Positions 1 through 6,822 of a stretch of DNA of 13,921 nucleotides are shown piece after piece; position 1 is the first letter of the stretch; each line of letters opens with the position of its first letter. The notes under the pieces were generated by a model that was not told the DNA's origin, searched no databases, and worked only from the letters and a program-made list of their open reading frames with translations. The position numbers and the translations under genes were made by a program. Source of the stretch: JBQCEE01 sp051960575 (GTDB taxonomy: Bacteria > Actinomycetota > Actinomycetes > Mycobacteriales > Jatrophihabitantaceae); NCBI RefSeq assembly GCF_051960575.1, contig NZ_JBQCEE010000171.1, forward strand, positions 1 through 13,921, written 5' to 3'.

Positions 1-409
1 GCACGTCGGCACCCTCACCGTTGTCGGCCCGTCCGTCGATGCGCAGCGCGGAGTCCGCCCACGCCAGCACCGTGGTGTAGCTCCAGGCGGGGTGCTCGAA
101 GACGTGCTCGGCGAACGGCGTCACGGCCCGCCCGTCGAGCGTGGTCTCCTCGTGCGCCTCGCGCAGCGCCGTCGTCACCGCGTCCTCGTGGCTGTCGCGG
201 GCGCCGCCGGGCAGCGCCCAGGTGCCACCCTCGTGCACCCAGCCCGCGCGCAGCTGCAGCACGACGCGCTCGCCGTCGGTGATGAGCAGACCGGCGGCCC
301 CGAACCGTCCCCAGTGCCGGTGCTCGGGCGGCCCGCAGAGCACCCAGCCGTTGCCGTCACCGGGGGTCGCACGGCGCAGCGGCATCGGCTCGCCCGCTGC
401 CTCGCCCAT
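1..409 (-). CDS. NUDIX hydrolase, 3' end cut by window edge
   Basis: NUDIX enzymes hydrolyse nucleoside diphosphates linked to another group, often to clean up oxidised or excess nucleotides; the substrate here cannot be told. The 136 visible residues contain a good NUDIX box at about residues 69-88 (G, five residues, E75, seven residues, R83-E84, E87-E88), preceded by the typical strand with LPGG. The glycine that usually follows the EE pair is replaced by Thr. The frame stays open to base 1, so the C-terminus lies outside the window. The ATG at 409 is preceded by GGAGG at 417-421 with a 7-base spacer, which supports this start; a second ATG lies eight codons in. It is divergent from the next gene. 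The family call is firm; the specific activity is unknown. Confidence 0.88.
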   Translation of the reverse strand, partial: MGEAAGEPMPLRRATPGDGNGWVLCGPPEHRHWGRFGAAGLLITDGERVVLQLRAGWVHEGGTWALPGGARDSHEDAVTTALREAHEETTLDGRAVTPFAEHVFEHPAWSYTTVLAWADSALRIDGRADNGEGADV

Positions 410-569
410 GGGGCGACCTCCAGTCGCTGCCTGCACGATCGAATGACGGCGCCGGCCCGCCAGGTCGCCTCTCGGCGGAAGGCCGCTCGTGGCGGCGAAT
501 GTGAGACCGGGGGCCATGATGCGGACCGACGCCGTCGTCCACGGTACCGGGTGCCGACCGCCCCGCCCG

Positions 570-589
570 GTCGCCGGGGGCCCGGCGAC
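570..589. promoter_or_regulatory. 20-bp perfect palindrome, possible operator
   Basis: GTCGCCGGG at 570-578 and CCCGGCGAC at 581-589 form a perfect 9-bp inverted repeat with a 2-base centre. It lies where the -35 element of the proposed promoter at 598-603 would be, inside the 200-base divergent region between the NUDIX gene and the next plus-strand gene. A repressor or activator dimer could bind here, but GC-rich DNA makes such palindromes less surprising, and no regulator is assigned. Confidence 0.35.
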
Positions 590-597
590 GCCGGTCG

Positions 598-603
598 TAG
601 AGT
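598..603 (+). promoter_or_regulatory. -10 box TAGAGT, leaderless start proposed
   Basis: TAGAGT fits the actinobacterial TANNNT -10 pattern and ends 6 bases before the ATG at 610. Transcription would begin at or next to the start codon, giving a leaderless mRNA. The GGAG between box and ATG sits only 2 bases from the ATG, too close for normal ribosome binding. No clear -35 hexamer is seen. Confidence 0.5.
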
Positions 604-609
604 GGAGCG

Positions 610-1230
610 ATGCCCGCCGACGACCCGACTGCTGCCGGTCGTGATGGTGCGCCGCGGCCGCACCGGCCGGCGCGGTATGCGGACCTCACCGGCTTCATCG
701 ACGCCGCGGGCGGGGTGTCGCCGAGCTCGCGGGCCGAGATGGCCGCGGCGACCGCGGAGGTCGTGTTGCAGGCCGGCCGGTCACCGGGCGACGGCGACAC
801 CTTCGTCGCGCTCGCCGACACCGTCGGCATCGACACCCTCGCCGCGCTCTGGCGCGACGCCGACCCGGTGAGCCTGCCCGGCGTGCTCTGGGCCCTCTAC
901 CTGTTGCGGCAGTGGTGCCGCAGCGCCCCGGACGAGGTGGTGCGCCTCTGGCGCGCCGGTGAGCACTACGGCCAGGCCGACGCCGCCGTCGCCGGCATGG
1001 GGCACCACGCCGACGTCGACGCGGTGCACCGGGTCGCCGACGCGATCCTCACCGGCGCGTACCGCGGCGACTTCGCCGTCGCGCTCGAGCGCGCCGCCGC
1101 GTTCTTCCGCGTCATCGCCCTGGGCCGCCAGCAGACCGGTGTCGGCGTCGAGCTCGCCGGCGGCAATCAGCGGGCGGCCGACGCCCTGCGCGCCGCAGCG
1201 GCCCGGTGGCGCGCGGGCACACTGCACTGA
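610..1230 (+). CDS. Conserved-looking helical protein, function unknown
   Basis: I do not recognise a named domain with certainty. The 206-residue product is alanine- and arginine-rich, lacks a signal peptide or membrane segment, and reads as an all-helical soluble protein. A proline-rich N-terminal tail of about 20 residues is followed by helical segments, a tryptophan- and leucine-rich middle (WALYLLRQW near residues 97-105), and a C-terminal part with AYRGDFAVALERAAAFFRV that looks evolutionarily constrained. From memory, proteins of this shape occur next to DUF4192 genes in actinobacteria and are sometimes mislabelled as an RNA polymerase beta subunit. I see no RNA polymerase motif here, so that name is not supported. 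Codon use is typical coding GC3 bias. The DUF4192 gene follows on the same strand 138 bases downstream. The start is placed by the -10 box just upstream. Confidence 0.75.
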   Translation: MPADDPTAAGRDGAPRPHRPARYADLTGFIDAAGGVSPSSRAEMAAATAEVVLQAGRSPGDGDTFVALADTVGIDTLAALWRDADPVSLPGVLWALYLLRQWCRSAPDEVVRLWRAGEHYGQADAAVAGMGHHADVDAVHRVADAILTGAYRGDFAVALERAAAFFRVIALGRQQTGVGVELAGGNQRAADALRAAAARWRAGTLH

Positions 1231-1306
1231 GCCCGTGCATCGGCCGGGTGCCGCGGCCGGTAGCAGCGCCCCCTGACAGGTTCCGGCGGGCGTCCCCATC
1301 CGGCGG

Positions 1307-1315
1307 TTGTCCACA
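1307..1315 (+). promoter_or_regulatory. DnaA-box-like site TTGTCCACA
   Basis: TTGTCCACA matches exactly the consensus DnaA box known from Streptomyces and mycobacteria. It stands alone in the 138-base gap upstream of the DUF4192 gene, so it is not an origin, which would carry many boxes. It could be a regulatory or titration site, or a chance match. Confidence 0.4.
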
Positions 1316-1368
1316 GGCCGCGGGCTGCGGCCGACATCGTGGGCCGGATCGGGGCAGGCTGCCGTGCC

Positions 1369-2388
1369 ATGCCCAAGTCCTCACCCTCCACGGCGCGGCC
1401 GTCGGCGCGTCTGTCCGGCCCCGCCGACGTGATCGACGCCGTGCCCTACCTGCTCGGCTACCACCCGCACGACAGCCTCGTCCTGCTCGGCCTCCGTCGA
1501 CAGGCGGTCGCCGTGGCGGCGCGACTCGACCTCGTCGACGCCGTGCCCGCCCTGCTGCACGACACCGCGGCGGCGCTGTGCCGCGGCGGGGTCGAGGAGG
1601 TGATCGCCGTCGTCTTCGCCGACTGCGTCCCCGAGCCGCTCGAGCGCGAACTGCCGCTGAGCGACCTCGTGCCGGACGTCGGCGAGGCGCTCGCCGCCGT
1701 CGAGTGCGACCTCACCGACGCGCTGCTGGTCGCCGACGGCCGCTACTGGTCGTACCGCTGCCGGGGCGACGGGTGCTGCCCGGCCGACGGCACACCGCTC
1801 GTCCGCGGCACCTCCGCCTTCGCGGCCGAGTCGACCTTCGCCGGCCGGGTGGTGCTGCCCGACCGCGCCGACCTGGCCCGGCTGATCGCACCAGCGCCGG
1901 ACCGCGAACTCCTGGCCGGTGCGCTCGACGCCGCCGACCGCATGTCGGTGGCCGAGGTGCTCGACCGAGGCATCGACACCTGGCGGCGCCGCACGAAACG
2001 GGCACTGTTCGCCGCGGCCCGCCGGCACGGCACCGCGGACGGGAGTGCCGGGCTCGACGACGACACGCTCGCCCGCTTCGGTTCCGCGCTGCGCGACATC
2101 AAGCTGCGCGACGCGGTGTGGCTGGCCATCGACAACCGCCGGCTGGACGGCCGCGCCCTCTGGGCCGAACTGGGACGGCGGTTGCCCTCGCCGTACGACG
2201 CACCGCCGCTGTTCCTGTTCGGCTGGGCGTCCTGGCGCGCCGGCGACGGCACCATCGCGAGTTTCGCCGCCGACCGGGCGATGGCGGCCGACCCCGACTA
2301 CACCGCCGCGCCGCTGCTGCGGGCGGCGCTCGACCGGGCGATGGACCCGCGCCGTATGCCGCGCCTGCGCATGCCGAAGCCGGCGTGA
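1369..2388 (+). CDS. DUF4192 family protein
   Basis: DUF4192 is an actinobacterial family of unknown function. Its signature is visible near the N-terminus: after ADVIDA comes VPYLLGYHPHDSLVLLGL, the diagnostic start of the domain. The product is about 339 residues, soluble, without signal peptide or membrane segments, and within the usual family length. The C-terminal third contains LFLFGWASWRAGDG followed by helical, TPR-like sequence (FAADRAMAADPDYTAAPLLRAALDRA in outline), also typical of the family. I chose the ATG at 1369 (MPKSS), since the domain begins about 20 residues later. An in-frame GTG at 1339 would add ten residues. GGGGCAGG at 1351-1358 could serve as a ribosome site about 10 bases away; alternatively CAGGCT at 1355-1360 is a -10-like box for a near-leaderless mRNA. 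The gene is convergent with ideR. Confidence 0.9.
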   Translation: MPKSSPSTARPSARLSGPADVIDAVPYLLGYHPHDSLVLLGLRRQAVAVAARLDLVDAVPALLHDTAAALCRGGVEEVIAVVFADCVPEPLERELPLSDLVPDVGEALAAVECDLTDALLVADGRYWSYRCRGDGCCPADGTPLVRGTSAFAAESTFAGRVVLPDRADLARLIAPAPDRELLAGALDAADRMSVAEVLDRGIDTWRRRTKRALFAAARRHGTADGSAGLDDDTLARFGSALRDIKLRDAVWLAIDNRRLDGRALWAELGRRLPSPYDAPPLFLFGWASWRAGDGTIASFAADRAMAADPDYTAAPLLRAALDRAMDPRRMPRLRMPKPA

Positions 2389-2397
2389 CCCCTCGAC

Positions 2398-2419
2398 CGC
2401 GGCGCTCGGAGCGGCCGCG
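2398..2419. terminator. Small hairpin between convergent genes
   Basis: CGCGGCGCT at 2398-2406 can pair with AGCG at 2410-2413 and CCGCG at 2415-2419, with a 3-base loop and a single bulged base. It lies in the 44-base gap between the DUF4192 and ideR stop codons and could end transcription from both sides. No T-tract follows, as is common in actinobacteria. Confidence 0.4.
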
Positions 2420-2432
2420 CCGGGCGGAGTGC

Positions 2433-3131
2433 TCAGACGGGGCGGACGAAGACGTGGTCGCTGATGCTGCGGTCGAAGACCGTGCGCGTGCCCTCGTCGT
2501 CGGCAGCCACCTCGACCGCGTTGCCGGCCACCGCGACGGCGAGCCGGCGGCCCGGCCGCACGCCGGCCTCGCTGAGGCGGTGCAGCAGGGCGGCGTCGCC
2601 CTGCAACTGCTCGCTGATCCGGTCGACGATCACGGCGGCGCTCGTGGCGGCACCGGCGGTCAGGGTCATGAGGTCGTTGTGCGGGTCGGCGGTGGCGAAG
2701 GGGAGGCCGAGCTCGTCGAGACCCGGGATCGGGTTGCCGTGCGGGCAGACCAGCGGCTTGTCGAGCAGGGCCAGGATGCGGCGCTCGACCGCGTCGCTCA
2801 TCACGTGCTCCCAGCGGCACGCCTCGATGTGCACCTGCTCGTAGTCGAGGCCGATGACGTCGGCCAGCAACCGCTCGGCGAGGCGGTGCTTGCGCATCAC
2901 CGCGGTGGCCTCGCGGCGTCCCTGCTCGGTGAGCTGCAGGTGCCGGTCGTCGGCGACCGTCAGCAGGCCGTCACGCTCCATCCGGGCGACCGTCTGGCTG
3001 ACCGTCGGGCCGCTCTGGCCGAGCCGCTCGGCGATGCGGGCGCGCAGCGGGACGACGCCCTCCTCCTCGAGCTCGTAGACCGTCCGCAGGTACATCTCGG
3101 TCGTGTCGATGAGATCGCTGTGGTGGCTCAT
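2433..3131 (-). CDS. ideR: Iron-dependent transcriptional regulator, IdeR/DtxR family
   Basis: IdeR is a dimeric repressor that binds Fe2+ and shuts off iron uptake genes while adjusting iron storage. The 232-residue product closely follows mycobacterial IdeR. It has an N-terminal winged helix (about 1-75, recognition segment SGPTVSQTVARMERDGLL), a dimerisation domain (about 76-142), and a C-terminal SH3-like domain. All metal ligands known from IdeR are present, shifted by three: M13, C105, E108 and H109 for one site, and H82, E86 and H101 for the other. The SH3 domain retains the likely ligands E174 and Q177 in EQLQGD. It lies directly downstream of sigB on the same strand, as in mycobacteria, with a hairpin in the 132-base gap. 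The N-terminus matches the family length from the ATG at 3131, but the ribosome site is weak. The last domain is less conserved than the first two. Confidence 0.95.
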   Translation of the reverse strand: MSHHSDLIDTTEMYLRTVYELEEEGVVPLRARIAERLGQSGPTVSQTVARMERDGLLTVADDRHLQLTEQGRREATAVMRKHRLAERLLADVIGLDYEQVHIEACRWEHVMSDAVERRILALLDKPLVCPHGNPIPGLDELGLPFATADPHNDLMTLTAGAATSAAVIVDRISEQLQGDAALLHRLSEAGVRPGRRLAVAVAGNAVEVAADDEGTRTVFDRSISDHVFVRPV

Positions 3132-3185
3132 GCCAGCCCACCGGAGGGGGATTCGAGGTGGCGGGCGGGCGTGGTCACGGTGCTC

Positions 3186-3191
3186 ATAGTA
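3186..3191 (-). promoter_or_regulatory. Possible ideR promoter -10 box TACTAT
   Basis: On the minus strand TACTAT fits the TANNNT pattern, and a transcript from it would begin about 47 bases before the ideR ATG. It lies just after the hairpin that would end the sigB transcript, so ideR could have its own promoter. No convincing -35 hexamer is visible, and no IdeR-type operator (TTAGGTTAG-like) was found nearby. Confidence 0.35.
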
Positions 3192-3206
3192 GGAGTGCGA
3201 CGTACT

Positions 3207-3236
3207 GGAGCCCCGGACCTCGTGGTCCGGGGCTCC
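3207..3236 (-). terminator. Strong hairpin downstream of sigB
   Basis: Two perfect 13-base arms, 3207-3219 (GGAGCCCCGGACC) and 3224-3236, enclose a 4-base loop. It starts 27 bases beyond the sigB stop codon and stands between sigB and ideR. No run of T follows on the minus strand. It is most likely an intrinsic terminator or attenuating hairpin that separates, fully or partly, sigB from ideR transcription. Confidence 0.75.
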
Positions 3237-3263
3237 GTCCGACCCGCTGTGACGTCGGTGCTG

Positions 3264-4451
3264 TCAGTTCTCGAGGTAGTCGCGCAGGATCTGGGACCGC
3301 GACGGGTGGCGCAGCTTGGCCATCGTCTCGCGCTCGATCTGCCGGATCCGCTCGCGCGAGAGCTTGAACGCGCGGCCGATCTCGTCCAGCGTCTTCGGCT
3401 GGCCGCCGTCGAGGCCGTACCGCATGCGCACCACCGCGGCCTCGCGGGTGTCGAGGGTGTTCAGCACGCCCTGCAGCTGGCTGCGCATCAGCTCGCCCTC
3501 GACGACCGTCTCGGCGGCGGCGCTGCTGCGCTCGTCGGCGATGAAGTCACCGAGCGAGGCGTCGTCGTCGGCGCCGACGGTCTGGTCGAGGCTGACCAGG
3601 TCACGCGACAGGTCGATCAGTTCGCGCACACGGTCCTCGGTGATGTCGAGCTCCGTCGCGAGCTCGGCGTGCGTCACCTCGCGGCCGAGTTCCTGGCTGA
3701 TCTCGCGCCGGATGCGCTGGAGCTTGTTCACCTGCTCGACCAGGTGGACGGGCAGCCGGATCGTGCGCGACTGGTCGGCCATGGCCCGGCTGATGGCCTG
3801 GCGGATCCACCACGTCGCGTAGGTCGAGAACTTGAAGCCCTTGGTGTAGTCGAACTTCTCGACAGCGCGGATAAGGCCGAGGTTGCCCTCCTGGATCAGG
3901 TCGAGGAACGGCATGCCGTGCCCGGTGTATCGCTTGGCGAGCGACACGACCAGGCGCAGGTTCGCGCGCAGCAGGTGGTCCTTGGCCCGCTCGCCGTCGA
4001 TGACGATCAGGCGCAGCTCACGGCGGCGCTGGGCGCTGAAGTCGTTCGGCGAGCCGAGCAGGTGCTCGGCGTAGAGGCCGGCCTCGATCCGCTTGGCGAG
4101 CTCCACCTCGTCGGCGGCGGTCAGCAGGGCGACCTTGCCGATCTCATTGAGGTAGACGCGCACGAGGTCCGCGGACGCGGCGACCTCGTCGAGGTCGGCC
4201 GAGGTCGGCTCCGCGGCCCCCTCCGCCGCGATGTCGGCGGCGGCGACGGCGGCATCGGTCGCCGGCGTGCTCGTCGCGACCTCCTCGACCGGGGCGTCGG
4301 CGGCGGTGGTGCCGGCGGCCCGCGCGGAGCGGTGGGCGCGCGCGGTGAGCTTGGTGTCGGTGGATGCTGTGCGGGTAGGGGCGGTCGACGTCCGGCGCGA
4401 GGTCGGACGGGACTGTGCGGTGCGGGTCGTAGTCACGGCTGGCACAACCAC
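3264..4451 (-). CDS. sigB: RNA polymerase sigma factor, SigB-like (group 2)
   Basis: This is a sigma-70 family factor that directs RNA polymerase to promoters, here a non-essential-type paralogue of the primary factor. Domains in the 395-residue product: low-complexity Ala/Thr-rich N-terminus (1-92), region 1.2 (about 95-127, DLVRVYLNEIG), region 2 (158-228) with LDLIQEGNLGLIRAVEKFDY and both melting tryptophans W214-W215, region 3 (238-315), and region 4 (325-395) with the -35 recognition helix (TLDEIGRAFKLSRERIRQIE). LVEQVNKL and the IdeR-linked position point to SigB rather than SigA, and a second, SigA-like gene is at the right edge. Mycobacterial SigB is about 323 residues, so this one is extended at the N-terminus. 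GTG codons at 4451, 4445 and 4436 are all possible starts; AGGTGG overlaps the first and favours a slightly later one. Two stress-type promoters lie upstream. Confidence 0.93.
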   Translation of the reverse strand: MVVPAVTTTRTAQSRPTSRRTSTAPTRTASTDTKLTARAHRSARAAGTTAADAPVEEVATSTPATDAAVAAADIAAEGAAEPTSADLDEVAASADLVRVYLNEIGKVALLTAADEVELAKRIEAGLYAEHLLGSPNDFSAQRRRELRLIVIDGERAKDHLLRANLRLVVSLAKRYTGHGMPFLDLIQEGNLGLIRAVEKFDYTKGFKFSTYATWWIRQAISRAMADQSRTIRLPVHLVEQVNKLQRIRREISQELGREVTHAELATELDITEDRVRELIDLSRDLVSLDQTVGADDDASLGDFIADERSSAAAETVVEGELMRSQLQGVLNTLDTREAAVVRMRYGLDGGQPKTLDEIGRAFKLSRERIRQIERETMAKLRHPSRSQILRDYLEN

Positions 4452-4507
4452 CTCAGGGCGTCATGGGCTGTCATCGACTGGTTCGTCGGGGCGGCCCCGT
4501 TGGTTCA

Positions 4508-4535
4508 AGCGAGCCGTCTGGTGTTACCTGTTCCC
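4508..4535 (-). promoter_or_regulatory. Second, imperfect stress-type promoter of sigB
   Basis: On the minus strand the 11 bases GTGGGGAACAG recur here exactly as in the upstream promoter, with GGGAAC at 4530-4535. At the matching distance the sequence reads CTCGCTTG instead of CTCGTTGG, so the -10 element is imperfect by one inserted C. It may be a weak second promoter or a duplicated remnant. Confidence 0.3.
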
Positions 4536-4562
4536 CACGGACCCGCCTGCTTCACCCGCACC

Positions 4563-4590
4563 AACGAGTCGCGGGGGCGTTTCTGTTCCC
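4563..4590 (-). promoter_or_regulatory. SigE/SigH-type ECF promoter upstream of sigB
   Basis: On the minus strand, GGGAAC (4585-4590) is followed after 19 bases by GTTG, with GTT at 4563-4565. This fits promoters read by the stress sigma factors SigE/SigH/SigR, which are known to drive sigB in mycobacteria. Transcription would start near 4556, leaving a leader of about 105 bases before the GTG at 4451. Confidence 0.6.
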
Positions 4591-4639
4591 CACCTGTCGG
4601 GGTTGCACAGGTTTGCGTTCAGCAGCCCATCAGGCCGGC

Positions 4640-5065
4640 TCAGAGGTCGAGCAGCAGCGTGACCGGGCCGTCGTTGGTCGAGCGCACCCGCATGTCCGCG
4701 CCGAACCGGCCGGTCTCGACGCGGGCGCCCAGCCGGCGCAGTTCGCGGACCACGGCGTCGACCAGCGGCTCGGCCTGCGCGCCGGGCGCGGCGGCGCTCC
4801 ACGACGGGCGTCGGCCGCGGTCGGTGCTGCCGTACAGGGTGAACTGGCTGACGACGAGGACGGCCGCGTCCGGGGTGTCGGCCACGCTCGTCCCGCCCCT
4901 CAGCACCCGCAGCCCGTGCACCTTGCGCGCGAGGGCCGCCGCCCGTTCGGTCGTGTCGTCGTGCGTGACGCCGACGAGCACCAGCAGTCCGACGCCGATG
5001 CTGCCGACGCACTCGTCGCCGACGTCGACGCGGGCCTCGGTGACCCGCTGCACCACCGCCCTCAC
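4640..5065 (-). CDS. dtd: D-aminoacyl-tRNA deacylase
   Basis: Dtd removes D-amino acids (and glycine mischarged on tRNA-Ala) from tRNAs, a cytosolic proofreading step in translation. The 141-residue product has the two family signatures: SQFTLYG at 73-79, and NDGPVT at 131-136, whose Gly-cisPro pair reaches into the active site of the partner subunit. The length is normal for the family, and the C-terminus (VTLLLDL) ends as expected. I chose the GTG at 5065, which gives the classic MRAVVQRV beginning; a GTG two codons earlier at 5071 is equally possible by sequence. The methyltransferase gene lies 35 to 40 bases upstream on the same strand, so the two are probably co-transcribed. The 188 bases downstream hold the sigB promoters. 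Confidence 0.95.
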   Translation of the reverse strand: MRAVVQRVTEARVDVGDECVGSIGVGLLVLVGVTHDDTTERAAALARKVHGLRVLRGGTSVADTPDAAVLVVSQFTLYGSTDRGRRPSWSAAAPGAQAEPLVDAVVRELRRLGARVETGRFGADMRVRSTNDGPVTLLLDL

Positions 5066-5099
5066 GCGCACCGTCCGGCGTGGTGCCGTCCGTCCGCGG

Positions 5100-6692
5100 T
5101 CACGGACGCTCCAGGCCCGGCACGAGCAGGAACCCGCGGCCGACGAGGTCGCGGACGACCGGTAGCACGGCGGCGTCGACGGCCTCGGCGGGCAGGTCGA
5201 GGGTGGCCGCGAGCAGGTCGACGGCCAGTCGCAGCGGCGCGCCGCCCGTGCAGCCGGCGAGCAGGGTCGCGACGGCGTCGTCGGTGTCGATCTCCCACCG
5301 CATGCCGGCGAGCTGGCGCAGCCGCTGCGCGGTGGGCTCCCAGCCGCCCTCGGCGGCCGGGGCGCGCTCGACGTCGTGGCGGACGTCCGGCCGCAGCCGC
5401 AGCGCGGTGTCGAGCAGGCCGGCGTCGTCGGTGCGTGCGAGCCATCGCTGCACCCCTGGCCACGCCGCGACGGTGGGCCCGATCGGCTGTGCGAGCGGCT
5501 GAGGGACGTCCTCGAGCACCCGGATCGGCGACCGGTCGGTCGACCAGAGGGTGATCAGTCCGAGCCCGATGGCCAGCACGCCGGCGCGGTCGAACCACTC
5601 GCGCCAGGCGGTGTACTGCTCGTCCCAGCGCGCCGTGCCCGGCTGCTCGCCGGCGTCGCGCAGCCACATCGCGACGTACTCGCCGGGCTCGCTCAGCTCG
5701 CGCTGCCACACCCAGGCGTCGCACGGCAGCCCCTCGAGCCAGCCGCCGACGCGGTCGTCCCACCCCTCGTCGCGCGTCACCACCCAGTTGGCCAGCAGTT
5801 GGGCCGTGCCCCGGCCGGTGAGACGGTCGGGCAGCGCCCGCACCAGTCGCCGGCTCACTTCGTCGCCGCGCAGGCCGCTGTCGCGATACTCGTAGCGGGC
5901 GCCGTCGCCGGTCGCGCCTGGGGACACCACGAACGGCGGGTTGGCGACGACGAGGTCGAAGCGGTCGCCCTCGACCGGGTCGAGCAGCGACCCCTCGCGC
6001 AGGTCCCAGTGCTGACCCGAGAGTGCCGCGGTGGTCGCTGCGAGCCTCAGGGCGCGCGGAGAGATGTCGGTGGCGGTGACGGCGGCGGCATGGCCCGCCA
6101 GGTGCAGCGCCTGGACGCCGCAGCCGGTGCCGACATCGAGCGCCGGGCCGACCGGCTGCCGCGGCGTGGCCTGCGCGAGCGTCAGCGACGCCGCGCCCAC
6201 GCCGAGCACGTGGTCGGCGCGCACCGGGCCGGCACGCAGGTCGGAGCCGAGGTCCGACACGACCCACCACCGGGATCCGTCGCGCGCCGCCGTGGTCGGC
6301 GCCGGCCCGTGCGGGTCGTCCGCCGGCGGGACGAACGGCGAGTCGATCACCTCGGCGTAGGGCCGCAGGTCGAGCGCAGCGCGCACCTCGCCGTCGCCGC
6401 AGCGTTCGACCAGGCCGGCGGCGACGGCGGGGTCGAGGGGGAGGGGGTCGAGGGCGGCGGCCGCCTGCGGTTCGGGCAGGGCATCGCCGAGGACGAACAG
6501 CCGGGTGAGGACGCCGACCCGGTCCTCGCCCGCCTCGGCGGCGAGGGCGCGGCGGGCGCCGATGAGATCCCCGCGGGCGAGGGCCGCCTGGCCGGCGAGG
6601 CCGAGCCGCTGCTGCACCGCGTCGACGGTGTAGGTGTCGATCGCCTGCCGCAGCCGGTCGAGGTCGGCGGGCGGCAGAACCGGCGCGGCCAT
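5100..6692 (-). CDS. Class I SAM-dependent methyltransferase with DUF7059-like N-terminus
   Basis: This is a predicted methyltransferase of 530 residues. The N-terminal 150 residues or so are helical and resemble the DUF7059 extension found in actinobacterial homologues. The central Rossmann fold has motif I LDVGTGCGVQALHLA (185-199), the acidic ribose-binding D209 in TATDIS, and NPPF at 251-254. NPPF is the hallmark of enzymes that methylate planar amide or exocyclic amino nitrogens, as in HemK/PrmC and N6-adenine or guanine-N2 methyltransferases. The C-terminal 200 residues are a less conserved extension, perhaps for substrate binding. The substrate (protein glutamine, rRNA or DNA) cannot be decided. 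The start ATG at 6692 is supported by the typical AAPVLPPADLDRLRQAI opening. CAGGTT ends 8 bases upstream and may be a -10 box for a leaderless mRNA. It is followed by dtd on the same strand and is divergent from DUF3099. Confidence 0.88.
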   Translation of the reverse strand: MAAPVLPPADLDRLRQAIDTYTVDAVQQRLGLAGQAALARGDLIGARRALAAEAGEDRVGVLTRLFVLGDALPEPQAAAALDPLPLDPAVAAGLVERCGDGEVRAALDLRPYAEVIDSPFVPPADDPHGPAPTTAARDGSRWWVVSDLGSDLRAGPVRADHVLGVGAASLTLAQATPRQPVGPALDVGTGCGVQALHLAGHAAAVTATDISPRALRLAATTAALSGQHWDLREGSLLDPVEGDRFDLVVANPPFVVSPGATGDGARYEYRDSGLRGDEVSRRLVRALPDRLTGRGTAQLLANWVVTRDEGWDDRVGGWLEGLPCDAWVWQRELSEPGEYVAMWLRDAGEQPGTARWDEQYTAWREWFDRAGVLAIGLGLITLWSTDRSPIRVLEDVPQPLAQPIGPTVAAWPGVQRWLARTDDAGLLDTALRLRPDVRHDVERAPAAEGGWEPTAQRLRQLAGMRWEIDTDDAVATLLAGCTGGAPLRLAVDLLAATLDLPAEAVDAAVLPVVRDLVGRGFLLVPGLERP

Positions 6693-6810
6693 CTCAGCCG
6701 AACCTGTGCACGGGTGCCGCGGTCGCTGGTGGTCGCATCGTCCCCGGGCGCAGGATCACAAGGGTCATTGTGCCGGTGCCCGAGCACGAGCATTCCGGAC
6801 CGACGAGTGC

Positions 6811-6816
6811 CAGGAT
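6811..6816 (+). promoter_or_regulatory. -10-like box CAGGAT, leaderless start proposed
   Basis: CAGGAT, one mismatch from TANNNT, ends 6 bases before the ATG at 6823. The intervening GGAGCC is nearly the same as GGAGCG at the gene starting at 610, and its GGAG is too close to the ATG for normal ribosome binding. This points to a leaderless transcript. Confidence 0.4.
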
Positions 6817-6822
6817 GGAGCC

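Noticed and set aside
3128..3187. A 19-codon upstream frame whose TGA overlaps the ideR ATG (ATGA)
   Set aside because: Its ATG falls inside the proposed -10 box TACTAT, so the ideR transcript would not contain it, and it has no ribosome site. It could only be translated on sigB readthrough RNA.
3132..3263. An IdeR/DtxR operator near ideR
   Set aside because: No TTAGGTTAG-like palindrome occurs in the gap; the only palindrome is the GC-rich terminator hairpin.
1206..5165. A 1319-residue open frame on the plus strand
   Set aside because: It is a GC-rich antisense shadow across DUF4192 (another frame), ideR, sigB and dtd. Its translation is low-complexity Arg/Gly/Val-rich sequence, and the conserved products are on the other frames.
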